From positions 310,001-374,000 of the forward strand of contig JBKBNY010000004.1 in assembly GCA_046295175.1 (NCBI GenBank): a stretch of DNA of 64,000 bases. Reading direction: 5' to 3'. Of the stretch, positions 43,810-51,607 are shown in pieces. The position numbers were made by a program, and so were the translations under genes. Under the pieces are notes generated by a model. It saw nothing but the letters and a program-made list of their open reading frames with translations, ran no database searches and was not told the origin of the DNA. Origin of the DNA: JALOLV01 sp046295175 (GTDB taxonomy: Bacteria > Bacteroidota > Bacteroidia > Cytophagales > Spirosomataceae). Positions within the stretch are counted from its first letter, which is position 1. Each line of letters starts with the position of its first letter.

Positions 43810-44555
43810 AAACGCTATTCACAGGTAACCGTTTAGAGGGAATCAACATATTTATTGATAAACTTAATTGGAAAATCACGCTAAACTTCATAAATCAGTT
43901 AATTGGCGAAACAAATTTCTTTTTCTTTTTTGGCTCAGAAAGAGGTTCACATCTAAAGATTTTTGCACCACAAATTTCTGATTACCAAATTGCTGAAATT
44001 GAAAAGTTTCTAACAGAATTGCCCAAATACTCACAATTAACTTCTCAAGACCCTCTTTTCAAAAATGCTGAACAAAACACAGTTCATAGATTCTCAAAGG
44101 TAGATTCGAGAACAGATTTTGTATCTAAAAAAGTTGATTTTAATAAATTCATTTGCCAAACTTCTGGAACAATCATCTCGGCATTAAACTATAATGATTT
44201 CTTTTTAGAGGAAAAAAGCCGAATAAATATGGCGTTACAACTTGCTTTTTTAGCTTTGGTAAAAACCGATAAAAAAAGAATTTTTGATGAATTATATCTT
44301 GATTTCGGTAATTCTAAAGAACAGATACCAGTTCAATTGATAAACTTTTTCAAAGAAATTCAAGCAATAGAAAGTGAAGAAGAAACACAAAAATGGGTTT
44401 TGGATTGGATAAGTAATTCAAGTGATTTTTTAACCGATAACAATTTTAATTTATTGCTCGAAACAATTACCCAAATTCTTGAAATTCGTGAGTTCACCAC
44501 AACTGTAGCCAAAACAACGTATTTGGTATTAAATTCGGTCGGCGTAGAAATCTAA
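43806..44555 (+). CDS. Stand-alone SpaB_C / thiopeptide-type RiPP maturase-like protein
   Basis: A 249-residue protein without signal peptide. Residues about 20-55 (LNWKITLNFINQLIG then FFFFFGSERGSHLKIFAP) fit the start of the lantibiotic-dehydratase C-terminal domain, whose consensus has FFIRY then G-x-HLRLR. A later stretch FICQTSGTIISALN...RINMALQLAFLAL fits the family's S-x-x-x-L...helix pattern. In class I lanthipeptides this domain performs glutamate elimination; in thiopeptides it does cycloaddition. No LanB-type N-terminal domain is in the window. The family call is by motif pattern only. It is co-translated with the glycosyltransferase and overlaps the convergent tolC end by 27 bp. 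Confidence 0.5.
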   Translation: MKTLFTGNRLEGINIFIDKLNWKITLNFINQLIGETNFFFFFGSERGSHLKIFAPQISDYQIAEIEKFLTELPKYSQLTSQDPLFKNAEQNTVHRFSKVDSRTDFVSKKVDFNKFICQTSGTIISALNYNDFFLEEKSRINMALQLAFLALVKTDKKRIFDELYLDFGNSKEQIPVQLINFFKEIQAIESEEETQKWVLDWISNSSDFLTDNNFNLLLETITQILEIREFTTTVAKTTYLVLNSVGVEI

Positions 44556-45974
44556 AATTTTGGTACGGAAAATGTAATTATACTTTGCTTGAATTAAATC
44601 AATTCGGACCTTGTCAATGTTATTTTTAGCAATCGTATATTCAAGCGAATTCATATTTCCTTCTTCAAAACGCTTTTTTGTTAAGTCGAAAGCAGCCTCT
44701 AAAACTGATAATTGTCGAGCAGTCAGTTGGTATTGTTTATAAGCAGCTTGCATATTTTTAAACGCCAATTCTATTGTATTTTTTATCTGTTGTTGAGTAA
44801 GCAAAAGTTCGTTTTCAGCTCTTAAACGATTCAAATTTGCTTGCTGAGTTCTAATTTTGGTCTCAAAAGCATTAAAAATTGGCACTCTTAAACTTACCCC
44901 TATTATTCCACTCAAATTATATCCTAATTGTCCGAAATAACCTAATTGACGTATTCTACCGCTCGGAACCTCATTTAATCGTACAACATTTTGTTTTTGA
45001 CCGTTCACAAGAACATAATCACTTGATTTAACCTCTACGACAGTTGAAGGTTTACCATCTGAGATAAATTGCTGAGGAGGTGCAGCACTCGAAAAATTTG
45101 TACCAATATTCAGATTCGCAAAAAGACTTGGTCTGTTTGATAGTTGAGCCAATACAGCATTCATTTTAGAAATCTCAATATTTGTTCGTGCCATATTGGC
45201 ACCGGGCTGGCTGTTTGTAGCCTGCTGAATAATCGAGCTTAGCGGATATTTGTATTCTTCAATCTTGAGTTGCGAAAAAGGCTTTGAGTCAATTTCTATT
45301 TTGGTTGAACCGTCATTCAAAACTTGCAACAATTCGGTTTTGGCATAGTCTAAAGCACTTTCGGCGTTGGCTATACCAAGTTCTTCACCTGCCATTTGGG
45401 CTTGCAAATCGAGCATTGCCGACTTAGAAGCTACCCCTTCTTTAGATAAAACCTCAAATCGACGGTATTGAACTTTTGAATTTTCAAATTGCTTTACTAC
45501 ACTTTCAAGCTGTTCTTTGGCATTTAAAACTTTAAAAAACAACTCAATCACCCTCAATTTTAAATTCTCCTCAGTCAGACTTAAACCTTGCTGGCTTAGT
45601 TTAATTTCTAATTGGTTTGATTTCAAATTAGATTGAAACTGACCACCATTATAGAGTAAAACCGAAGAACTTATTCCCCAATTCTGATAATTTGTATTTT
45701 GATTGGTGATAATATTTGTGAAAGGGTCTATGATACGTCCAGTTGCGAAATTTTGAGACAGAGCCCCATTAACGGTCGGGAGACGACTATATTGAGTTGC
45801 CGATAATTTCGACTGACTCTCTTGAACCTTGATTCTATCTTGTTTCGATTGAATATTGTTAGCAATAGCTTTATCAATACATTCTTGTAAAGTAAATACT
45901 TTCGGAGATTGTGAATGAACTCCAGAAACCCATAAAGATAAGAAAATGCAATAGAGAAGAATAGATTGCTTCAT
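44529..45974 (-). CDS. TolC family outer-membrane channel
   Basis: A 481-residue protein with a signal peptide (MKQSILLYCIFLSLWVSGVHSQ); the frame can also start at 45986. The OEP repeats are seen as FTLQECIDKAIANN near the N-terminus, a long coiled-coil segment (about 165-230), the second repeat around SLRVPIFNAFETKIRTQQANLNRL and the closing helix (TKKRFEEGNMNSLEYTIAKN). TolC proteins form the outer-membrane exit duct for type I exporters, and the PCAT and HlyD genes 2 kb away provide the other two parts. Separate minus-strand transcript, tail to tail with the maturase-like gene. Confidence 0.88.
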   Translation of the reverse strand: MKQSILLYCIFLSLWVSGVHSQSPKVFTLQECIDKAIANNIQSKQDRIKVQESQSKLSATQYSRLPTVNGALSQNFATGRIIDPFTNIITNQNTNYQNWGISSSVLLYNGGQFQSNLKSNQLEIKLSQQGLSLTEENLKLRVIELFFKVLNAKEQLESVVKQFENSKVQYRRFEVLSKEGVASKSAMLDLQAQMAGEELGIANAESALDYAKTELLQVLNDGSTKIEIDSKPFSQLKIEEYKYPLSSIIQQATNSQPGANMARTNIEISKMNAVLAQLSNRPSLFANLNIGTNFSSAAPPQQFISDGKPSTVVEVKSSDYVLVNGQKQNVVRLNEVPSGRIRQLGYFGQLGYNLSGIIGVSLRVPIFNAFETKIRTQQANLNRLRAENELLLTQQQIKNTIELAFKNMQAAYKQYQLTARQLSVLEAAFDLTKKRFEEGNMNSLEYTIAKNNIDKVRIDLIQAKYNYIFRTKILDFYADRI

Positions 45975-46162
45975 GGAGAGATTCAAAAAAGTATTTTTTA
46001 GTCAGCCTATGCTAAAAATAGCTTTTAATTAACAGTAAATTCGATACAATAATTGGAAACTAATCAAAAAACTTCTCAATTAGTTAAGAAATTAAGCAAA
46101 AATTGTGCCGCTTAATCAGTTTATTTTTTTTTGTGATATTTATCAAAATGGAATTGCCACTA

Positions 46163-46193
46163 TTGACATTGTCTATAATCGGGATTAATTTTG
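46163..46193 (+). promoter_or_regulatory. Bacteroidota promoter of the first GG-leader peptide gene
   Basis: TTG at 46163-46165, a 20-nt spacer and TAATTTTG at 46186-46193 match the -33/-7 consensus (TTG, 19-22 nt, TAnnTTTG). The predicted start near 46200 gives a 5'UTR of about 70 nt before the ATG at 46268. Confidence 0.65.
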
Positions 46194-46210
46194 TTGGAGT
46201 AACTTAGTAT

Positions 46211-46222
46211 TTGCTATTGAGT
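46211..46222 (+). repeat. 12-nt element TTGCTATTGAGT, copy 1
   Basis: Identical to 46716-46727. It lies in the probable 5'UTR of the first peptide gene, 46 nt from its ATG to the element's last base. No other exact 12-nt copy was noticed in the window. Confidence 0.55.
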
Positions 46223-46267
46223 GAGCATGATGCTAAGGTTTGTGAACCTTATAAATCTAACAAAAGA

Positions 46268-46516
46268 ATGAAATCTCTTGACAATTTTGCGTCATTTGAG
46301 GTCAACAACTCAGAAGACGTCAAAGGAGGCACATTTGGACTATTCTCGCTTCTAAATTGCCTTACACCTAAAACTAATCCTTGTTATACACCTCCAGCAC
46401 CATCTTGTAATACTGGTGGGTATTCAAATCCAAAACCTCCAGTTAATTGTACACCAACGCCAGTTTGTACTCCGACTATCAAAATCTCTTTCAGTTTCTC
46501 ATTTGGGAAATGCTAA
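46268..46516 (+). CDS. GG-leader Cys/Pro-rich RiPP or bacteriocin-like precursor peptide 1
   Basis: An 82-residue precursor. The leader MKSLDNFASFEVNNSEDVKGG (21 residues with a possible first core residue) ends in the Gly-Gly cleaved by C39 peptidases. The 61-residue core has Cys at 31, 39, 47, 61, 67 and 82 and many Pro in CYTPP, CTPTP and CTP units; it ends in an amphipathic SFSFSFGKC tail. The TTG frame from 46211 is rejected as start because the leader motif begins at 46268. The second precursor downstream shares the leader pattern and four Cys positions. Export should be by the nearby PCAT. Confidence 0.82.
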   Translation: MKSLDNFASFEVNNSEDVKGGTFGLFSLLNCLTPKTNPCYTPPAPSCNTGGYSNPKPPVNCTPTPVCTPTIKISFSFSFGKC

Positions 46517-46594
46517 AAGATTTTGTATTAAGTTTATAACAAAAGCCCTTTTGGACTCAAGTAAACTGCTTTTTACGAGTTGACTAATACTATT

Positions 46595-46705
46595 GTAATA
46601 CCCGTGCCAAAATGGGTGTTACCACTTTAAGATTGACAAAAATCGCACCAAAGACATTTGCCACACAATATTTTTAAGTATAATAAATCACCAAAGTGGT
46701 TTATT
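46595..46705 (+). other. Two hairpins between the precursor genes
   Basis: GTAATACCC (46595-46603) pairs with GGGTGTTAC (46614-46622) with one G-U pair. AATAAATCAC (46682-46691) pairs with GTGGTTTATT (46696-46705) with one G-U pair. ACCACTTT (46621-46628) and AAAGTGGT (46693-46700) can also pair, giving an alternative fold. The 251-bp gap has no other ORF; this layout could reflect partial termination after peptide 1 or a regulated leader of peptide 2. Confidence 0.4.
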
Positions 46706-46715
46706 TACATCAAAG

Positions 46716-46727
46716 TTGCTATTGAGT
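46716..46727 (+). repeat. 12-nt element TTGCTATTGAGT, copy 2
   Basis: Identical to 46211-46222, here 41 nt from its last base to the second precursor ATG (46768). The matching placement suggests a shared regulatory or mRNA element. Confidence 0.55.
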
Positions 46728-46767
46728 ATTCTATAAAAATTGAGTGAACCTTTAAATAAAAATTAAC

Positions 46768-47004
46768 ATGAAATCATTAGAAAATTTTACCCAAAACGAA
46801 GTAGTTAATGCCGATGAAGTAAAAGGCGGTACATTTGGATTTTTCTCTTATTTTAACTGTTGGCCAAAAATCACTTACACTTGCCAACCAAAGCCAAACA
46901 ATTGTTATACACCACCTACCAATTGTTACACTCCACCAAAAAACAACTGTTATACACCTCCAAGCTGCAAGCCAAAAGCATCAGGAACGATTTCAGCACA
47001 GTAA
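46768..47004 (+). CDS. GG-leader Cys/Pro-rich RiPP or bacteriocin-like precursor peptide 2
   Basis: A 78-residue precursor. The leader (MKSLENFTQNEVVNADEVKG plus G21) closely matches peptide 1, and both cores begin TFGxFSxxNC. Cys occur at 31, 39, 46, 53, 61 and 67; those at 31, 39, 61 and 67 coincide with peptide 1. The centre has three CYTPP units (NNCYTPP, TNCYTPP, NNCYTPP) at a 7-8-residue period, also visible as short DNA repeats. The Pro spacing makes simple lanthionine rings unlikely without Ser/Thr partners; Thr is present in each unit. Terminator at 47032-47084 follows. Confidence 0.82.
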   Translation: MKSLENFTQNEVVNADEVKGGTFGFFSYFNCWPKITYTCQPKPNNCYTPPTNCYTPPKNNCYTPPSCKPKASGTISAQ

Positions 47005-47031
47005 AATCGGGGTCTTGAATCGTGAGTTGTC

Positions 47032-47084
47032 AAAATCTATCGTTTTGCAGCCATAGCATGGTATAAAATACAATGATAGATTTT
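47032..47084 (+). terminator. Probable terminator after precursor 2
   Basis: AAAATCTATC (47032-47041) is a perfect complement of GATAGATTTT (47075-47084), with inner pairing GTTTT/AAAATAC and CCAT-agc-ATGG. A T-rich run (47088-47094) follows. The right arm covers the stop codon of the convergent regulator gene. Confidence 0.55.
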
Positions 47085-47649
47085 ACATTTTTTTACCTCG
47101 CATCCGGCTCAGTGTTTCTCGGCTCATTCCTAAAAATGATGCCAGATAGCCTAATGGTACTCTTTGAAGAATTTTGGGGGTATGTTTCATGAAATATTCA
47201 TACCGCTCAGATGCATTGAGTGTCCGAAAAATCGTGAGCATTTTAGATTCGTCGATAAACAAAGATTCATAGACCACCCGAACAAATACATTGAAATTAG
47301 GATGCTTTTCTAATAAAGCTCTGATGTCTTTGTATTTAAGAAAGTAGCATTCGGTATCTTCGATAGCTTGGATATATTCTTCGGATGGAGTCTGTGTCAG
47401 ATAGCTATTGACAGAGCATACTATGTTATTTTCGACCCGGAATGCTGTCGTAATGTCTTTCTTCTCTTTCAGTAGAAACGTGCGGCAGCATCCTTTACTA
47501 ATAAAATAAATGCCTCCACAAACATCGCCTTGTTTTAGAATAAACTCGTGTTTTCTAAAAAAAAGTAGCCGAAACATTCCTGACATTTCTTCTCTTACTT
47601 CTTCATCAAGTTTATAGTATTCATTTGCTATATCAATACAAAAATTCAT
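47083..47649 (-). CDS. Crp/Fnr family transcriptional regulator
   Basis: A 188-residue regulator. The ATG at 47649 is 7 bp after the HlyD gene and begins the family N-terminus; the frame to 47748 only overlaps that gene. The cyclic-nucleotide-binding-type domain covers about 15-120 (FILKQGDVCGGIYFISKGCCRTF), and the short C-terminal helix-turn-helix is VPLGYLASFLGMSRETLSRMRGK, typical of Bacteroidota Crp-like proteins. No Fnr-type Cys cluster at the N-terminus. As last gene of the PCAT-HlyD operon it may control the peptide genes that converge on it. Confidence 0.85.
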   Translation of the reverse strand: MNFCIDIANEYYKLDEEVREEMSGMFRLLFFRKHEFILKQGDVCGGIYFISKGCCRTFLLKEKKDITTAFRVENNIVCSVNSYLTQTPSEEYIQAIEDTECYFLKYKDIRALLEKHPNFNVFVRVVYESLFIDESKMLTIFRTLNASERYEYFMKHTPKILQRVPLGYLASFLGMSRETLSRMRGKKM

Positions 47650-47656
47650 ACTAAAA

Positions 47657-48958
47657 TTATCTTTGAAAGGCTCTACGGAATTGGTGTAAAATCTTAGCTG
47701 CCAATGATTTATCTTCGGTAATGATGTCGGCGTTGGCCAACATTCCATTTCTAAAACTAAGTTGTTTTTTAAAATTAGTTTTTAATCCGTTAGGAAGTGC
47801 AACTTTAATCAAATAAGTATTATCTTTTTCGGGTATTTGAGAAATAAATGAAACAACGCCCTCAACAGTTCCGAATTCTTCGGATGGATAACTGTTGAAT
47901 TTGATAATAACTTTTTGCCCTTTCTTGACCTTACCTAAATTATCTTGGGCAATCTGAATCTGGCCCAGAGGAAGATTATTTTTTCCGTTACCAATGTAAA
48001 AAATCTCTTGATTTGGTACAACAACCTGATTTTCTTGAATATTCGATTGAAAAAATACATTTCCGCTCGCAGGAGCAATTAAAATATGATTACTTTTCCA
48101 TTGATTAACTGCACTGATTAATGTTTTTAGGCCTTCAAAAGAGTAGTTTTTTTGCTCGAATAAACTTTTGTCGAGTTCGAGCAATTCTTTACTTTTGGCA
48201 CTCTGTTCGGCTTGATTATTGATAATCTGCGACTCTATCTGCTTGATAGCCAGTTGCTTAGACAATAATTTACTTTCTTCTTTAGATAAATCACTGGCCG
48301 AAATCACGCCTTGTCGTGCAAGACGTTGCTGTGTTGCAAATTCTCTTTCGGCGATTTGATAGTCTCTTTGATAAATCTGCTTTTGCTCAATTAATTTAGT
48401 CTCTGAGTATTTAGAATTTTGCAATTCTCGTTTAAGGATTTCTCTTTTTTGATTGCCAAAACCATTCGAGAGCATTGTTTGTAGCTGAATACTCGATTGC
48501 TGAAACTGTTGAAAACTCGGCTGGAGTTCTCCTAAATTCATATAATTTGACTTTTGCAAAGAAACCAAACTTTCAAAATTACCCTCAGAAATTTCTTTTT
48601 CGACTTGGGCTAATTGGTTTGATAGCGAGATTACTTCATCGTGGTTTGCTGTTGATTCTAAGTAGGCTAAGATTTGATTAGCTTCTACTTTTGAATTCTC
48701 TTTGATGAATAATTTTACAATTTTTCCACCCGATTTTGCTACTACTGCCTTCGGAATATCGTAAGAAGTAAGTTTGAGTGTTCCTTTGACAATATCTGGA
48801 TAACTTATGAAAAAAGTACCGGCAAACAACAAAAGAAAGAACACTGAGAACAACGAAGTTCCATAACGAATAAGCCACGACGGACGATAACTGAGTATCT
48901 CCTGAACGGCATCGCTTCGTAATTCTCTATAAACCTTTTCTTGCTTTTGTCTTTCCAT
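47657..48958 (-). CDS. HlyD family secretion adaptor
   Basis: A 433-residue membrane-fusion protein for a type I exporter. One N-terminal transmembrane helix (about 32-50), a beta-barrel/lipoyl half (VAKSGGKIVKLFIKENSKVEANQILAYL, near 72-99), a long coiled-coil hairpin (about 105-270) and the second lipoyl/barrel half (IAPASGNVFF near 297, GQKVIIKFNSYPSEEFGTVEG near 345). It should connect the PCAT in the inner membrane to TolC. It is between the PCAT gene (3-bp gap) and the Crp gene (7-bp gap), so it belongs to one operon. Confidence 0.92.
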   Translation of the reverse strand: MERQKQEKVYRELRSDAVQEILSYRPSWLIRYGTSLFSVFFLLLFAGTFFISYPDIVKGTLKLTSYDIPKAVVAKSGGKIVKLFIKENSKVEANQILAYLESTANHDEVISLSNQLAQVEKEISEGNFESLVSLQKSNYMNLGELQPSFQQFQQSSIQLQTMLSNGFGNQKREILKRELQNSKYSETKLIEQKQIYQRDYQIAEREFATQQRLARQGVISASDLSKEESKLLSKQLAIKQIESQIINNQAEQSAKSKELLELDKSLFEQKNYSFEGLKTLISAVNQWKSNHILIAPASGNVFFQSNIQENQVVVPNQEIFYIGNGKNNLPLGQIQIAQDNLGKVKKGQKVIIKFNSYPSEEFGTVEGVVSFISQIPEKDNTYLIKVALPNGLKTNFKKQLSFRNGMLANADIITEDKSLAAKILHQFRRAFQR

Positions 48959-48961
48959 AAT

Positions 48962-51154
48962 TTAAGCTCCCAGTTCTAATTGGTTTTTAACCAACGAATA
49001 ATAATGACCCCGCAATGAAGTCAAATATTCATGATTTCCTTTTTCGACAATTCTACCTCTATCCAAAACAATGATTTGGTCAGCATTTTTAACGGTACTC
49101 AATCGGTGAGCAACAACCACGACGGTTCTGCCTAAGAAAAACTCGTTTAGATTCTGCATGATTACCTTTTCGTTATTGGCATCTAAGGCATTGGTGGCTT
49201 CATCTAAAAAAATATATTCTGGATTTTTGTAAACAGCTCTTGCCAAAAGCAATCGTTGTTTTTGACCTTGACTCAAACCATTACCTTCGGCTCCAATTTT
49301 TGTACTGTACCCTAAGGGAAGGCTCTCAATAAAATCAGCAATATTTGCAATATGAACAGCATGATTGAGTCGGTATAAATCTACAAAGTCTTCTCCAACG
49401 GCAATATTGCGAGCAATTGTATCCGAAAAAATGAACCCATCTTGCAAAACAACCCCACAACGGCTACGCCAAAAGTTATGATTAATACTATTAAGATATG
49501 TATTGCCAACCACGATTTGTCCTTTTTGTGGTTGATAGAATTTCAGCAAAAGTTTCAAAATAGTTGTTTTTCCACTCCCACTCGACCCAACGATGGCAGT
49601 TGTCTTTCCATGTGGAATCACCAAATCAATATCTTCAAGAATATTTCGAGTAGTTCCAGGATACTGAAAGGTTATTCCACTAAAAATCAATGTTTTATCA
49701 ATCGGTAATTCAACCATTCGCTGTTTACCTTCGGGTTCTTCATCTTCTACTCTATGTATATCATTCAATCGCTCTAAACTCAATTTGGCATCTTGATAAT
49801 CTTGGATAAAATGAATAAATTGTTCGATTGGACCATTCAACATACCTAAAATGTATCCAACAGAAAGCATCATCCCGAGTGTCATTTCACCTTCAATAAC
49901 AGAACGAGCCGTTAAGTAAGTTATCAAAATATTTTTGCCCTCATTGATAAATAATGCACCTGCACTTTGAATCTGCGACATCCCCAAGACTTTCATATTG
50001 AGTCGAAACAGTGACGCCTGAATGTTTTCCCAATCCCAACGTTTTTGTTGTTCGCTATTGGTCAATTTGATTTCTTGGATTCCATCAATGATTTGCAGCG
50101 TAGCAGTTTGGCTCTTGGCAGCAGTTTCAAAGGCTCGGTTATTGAGAATTTTTCGACGATTTAAGAAAAGCCAAATCCAGATTACATAAAGGATACTACC
50201 ACCCAAAAACATCAAAAATATCTTAAAGCTGAAGATACAGAGAACGATACTAAATATGACAATATTGAAAACGCCATAAATTGTACTGATGACTGAATTA
50301 GTCAAAAAGCTTTCGATTTTTTCATGGTCTCCGATTCGTTGGAGTAAATCACCTTGAAATTTAGTATCAAAATATGAAATCGGAAGGCGAAGTAGCTTAA
50401 TGAAAAAATCTGATAATATTGAAATATTTATCCTTGAACCAATATGAAGGAAAATCCATCCTCTAATAAATTCTACAACCGAACGCCCAAAATAAAGAAC
50501 AAATTGCCCAATTAAAACCAAATTTATGAAACTGAGATTTCGGGTATTTATCCCAATATCAATGACAGACTGGGTCAAAAAAGGCAAAACCAGTTGCAAA
50601 ACGCCACTCATCAAAAGCCCCCATCCAATCTGAATCAAAAGGCTTCGATAAGTAAATAAATATTTGAAAATATGACCAAATGTTAGTTTAGACTCCTGCT
50701 TATCTTCGTCGTTTGCAAAAAATTTAGGAGTAGCCTCAAACAACATTACGATTCCAGTTGGCTGGTTTTCGTTGTTTACACCACTCGACCAATGACTTTT
50801 GAATTCGTTAATATCGTAATCAACCAAGCCGATTGCGGGGTCGGCTACAAAAACTTTATTTTTTTTGATTTGATAGACGACTACAAAATGATTTTGTTTC
50901 CAATGAGCAATAAATGGCAGGGGTGCATCAGAAGCAATCTTCTCAAAATTCACTTTCACAACCAGTGTTCTAAACCCAATTTGTTCGGCAGCCATACCGA
51001 TACCTGCCATCGAAACACCTTCTTTGTTGATTCCACTTTTCTCACGCAGCGTTTGCAACGAATAGTTTTTGCCATAATGCTTTGCAATCATCCGCAAGCA
51101 CGTTGGACCACAATCCATTGTATCAAACTGCTTAAAAAAAGGAAAACTTCCCAT
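48962..51154 (-). CDS. Peptidase-containing ABC transporter (PCAT) with C39 domain
   Basis: A 730-residue bacteriocin-type exporter; ATG 51154 gives the common start MGSFPFFKQFDTMDCGPTCL, with 51181 and 51211 as alternatives. The C39 peptidase domain (1-150) has the catalytic Cys in DCGPTC, His in NHFVVV and Asp in ADPA. Six membrane helices follow (about 165-440), then the ATPase with Walker A GSSGSGKTT (near 531), signature LSQGQKQRLLLARA (near 637) and Walker B YIFLDEATNALD, and the H-loop VAHRLST. It cuts after the GG of leader peptides and exports the core. First gene of the PCAT-HlyD-Crp operon. Confidence 0.95.
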   Translation of the reverse strand: MGSFPFFKQFDTMDCGPTCLRMIAKHYGKNYSLQTLREKSGINKEGVSMAGIGMAAEQIGFRTLVVKVNFEKIASDAPLPFIAHWKQNHFVVVYQIKKNKVFVADPAIGLVDYDINEFKSHWSSGVNNENQPTGIVMLFEATPKFFANDEDKQESKLTFGHIFKYLFTYRSLLIQIGWGLLMSGVLQLVLPFLTQSVIDIGINTRNLSFINLVLIGQFVLYFGRSVVEFIRGWIFLHIGSRINISILSDFFIKLLRLPISYFDTKFQGDLLQRIGDHEKIESFLTNSVISTIYGVFNIVIFSIVLCIFSFKIFLMFLGGSILYVIWIWLFLNRRKILNNRAFETAAKSQTATLQIIDGIQEIKLTNSEQQKRWDWENIQASLFRLNMKVLGMSQIQSAGALFINEGKNILITYLTARSVIEGEMTLGMMLSVGYILGMLNGPIEQFIHFIQDYQDAKLSLERLNDIHRVEDEEPEGKQRMVELPIDKTLIFSGITFQYPGTTRNILEDIDLVIPHGKTTAIVGSSGSGKTTILKLLLKFYQPQKGQIVVGNTYLNSINHNFWRSRCGVVLQDGFIFSDTIARNIAVGEDFVDLYRLNHAVHIANIADFIESLPLGYSTKIGAEGNGLSQGQKQRLLLARAVYKNPEYIFLDEATNALDANNEKVIMQNLNEFFLGRTVVVVAHRLSTVKNADQIIVLDRGRIVEKGNHEYLTSLRGHYYSLVKNQLELGA

Positions 51155-51211
51155 AGATAATCTTAAAAAGTAATTTTTCATTTGAGAAACCCCCAAATGA
51201 ACATAAACCAA

Positions 51212-51598
51212 CTACCCCTTTAGAACCAAATATTATACCAATCTGTCAAAGTAAATTCTTTCAAATAGTAGGTTATGAATATTCAATATTTACGTAAAAA
51301 GCAGTCTTTCGTATTTTTTATGCGAAATAAAATTTAGTTTTAGGTCAAATTCTTGATTTGATACAACAATTTCGGGGATTAATAAAACCTTATTTCTAAA
51401 ATAAATTCATTTAATAATACTATATTAAAAACTTTTATATATTTGCGTTAACCTAACCATCGACTCTTCCTTAATATTCCTGTATTTACCCATACCAATA
51501 AGTAAAAATCTTAAATTTACCATAGATGTACCTTTTAGATTAAAGGGTGGGGCAGTTTTGCTATTTAAATTTGTCCAAATACCAATGAACCATTAAAA
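51212..51598. other. Intergenic region between divergent PCAT and WG-repeat genes
   Basis: 387 bp of AT-rich DNA with no supportable ORF. Two plus-strand octamers match the -7 consensus TAnnTTTG: TATATTTG at 51438-51445 and TAAATTTG at 51566-51573. Neither has a TTG at a normal -33 distance. No clear minus-strand promoter for the PCAT operon was found. Confidence 0.4.
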
Positions 51599-51607
51599 AT
51601 GTCTAAA

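Noticed and set aside
46905..46970. Short direct DNA repeats in precursor 2 as a CRISPR or mobile repeat
   Set aside because: They are in-frame repeats coding CYTPP units with no uniform spacer length; coding explains them.
47650..47748. Crp-type regulator starting at 47748
   Set aside because: The extra 33 codons overlap the HlyD gene and do not resemble the Crp family N-terminus; ATG 47649 fits the operon spacing.
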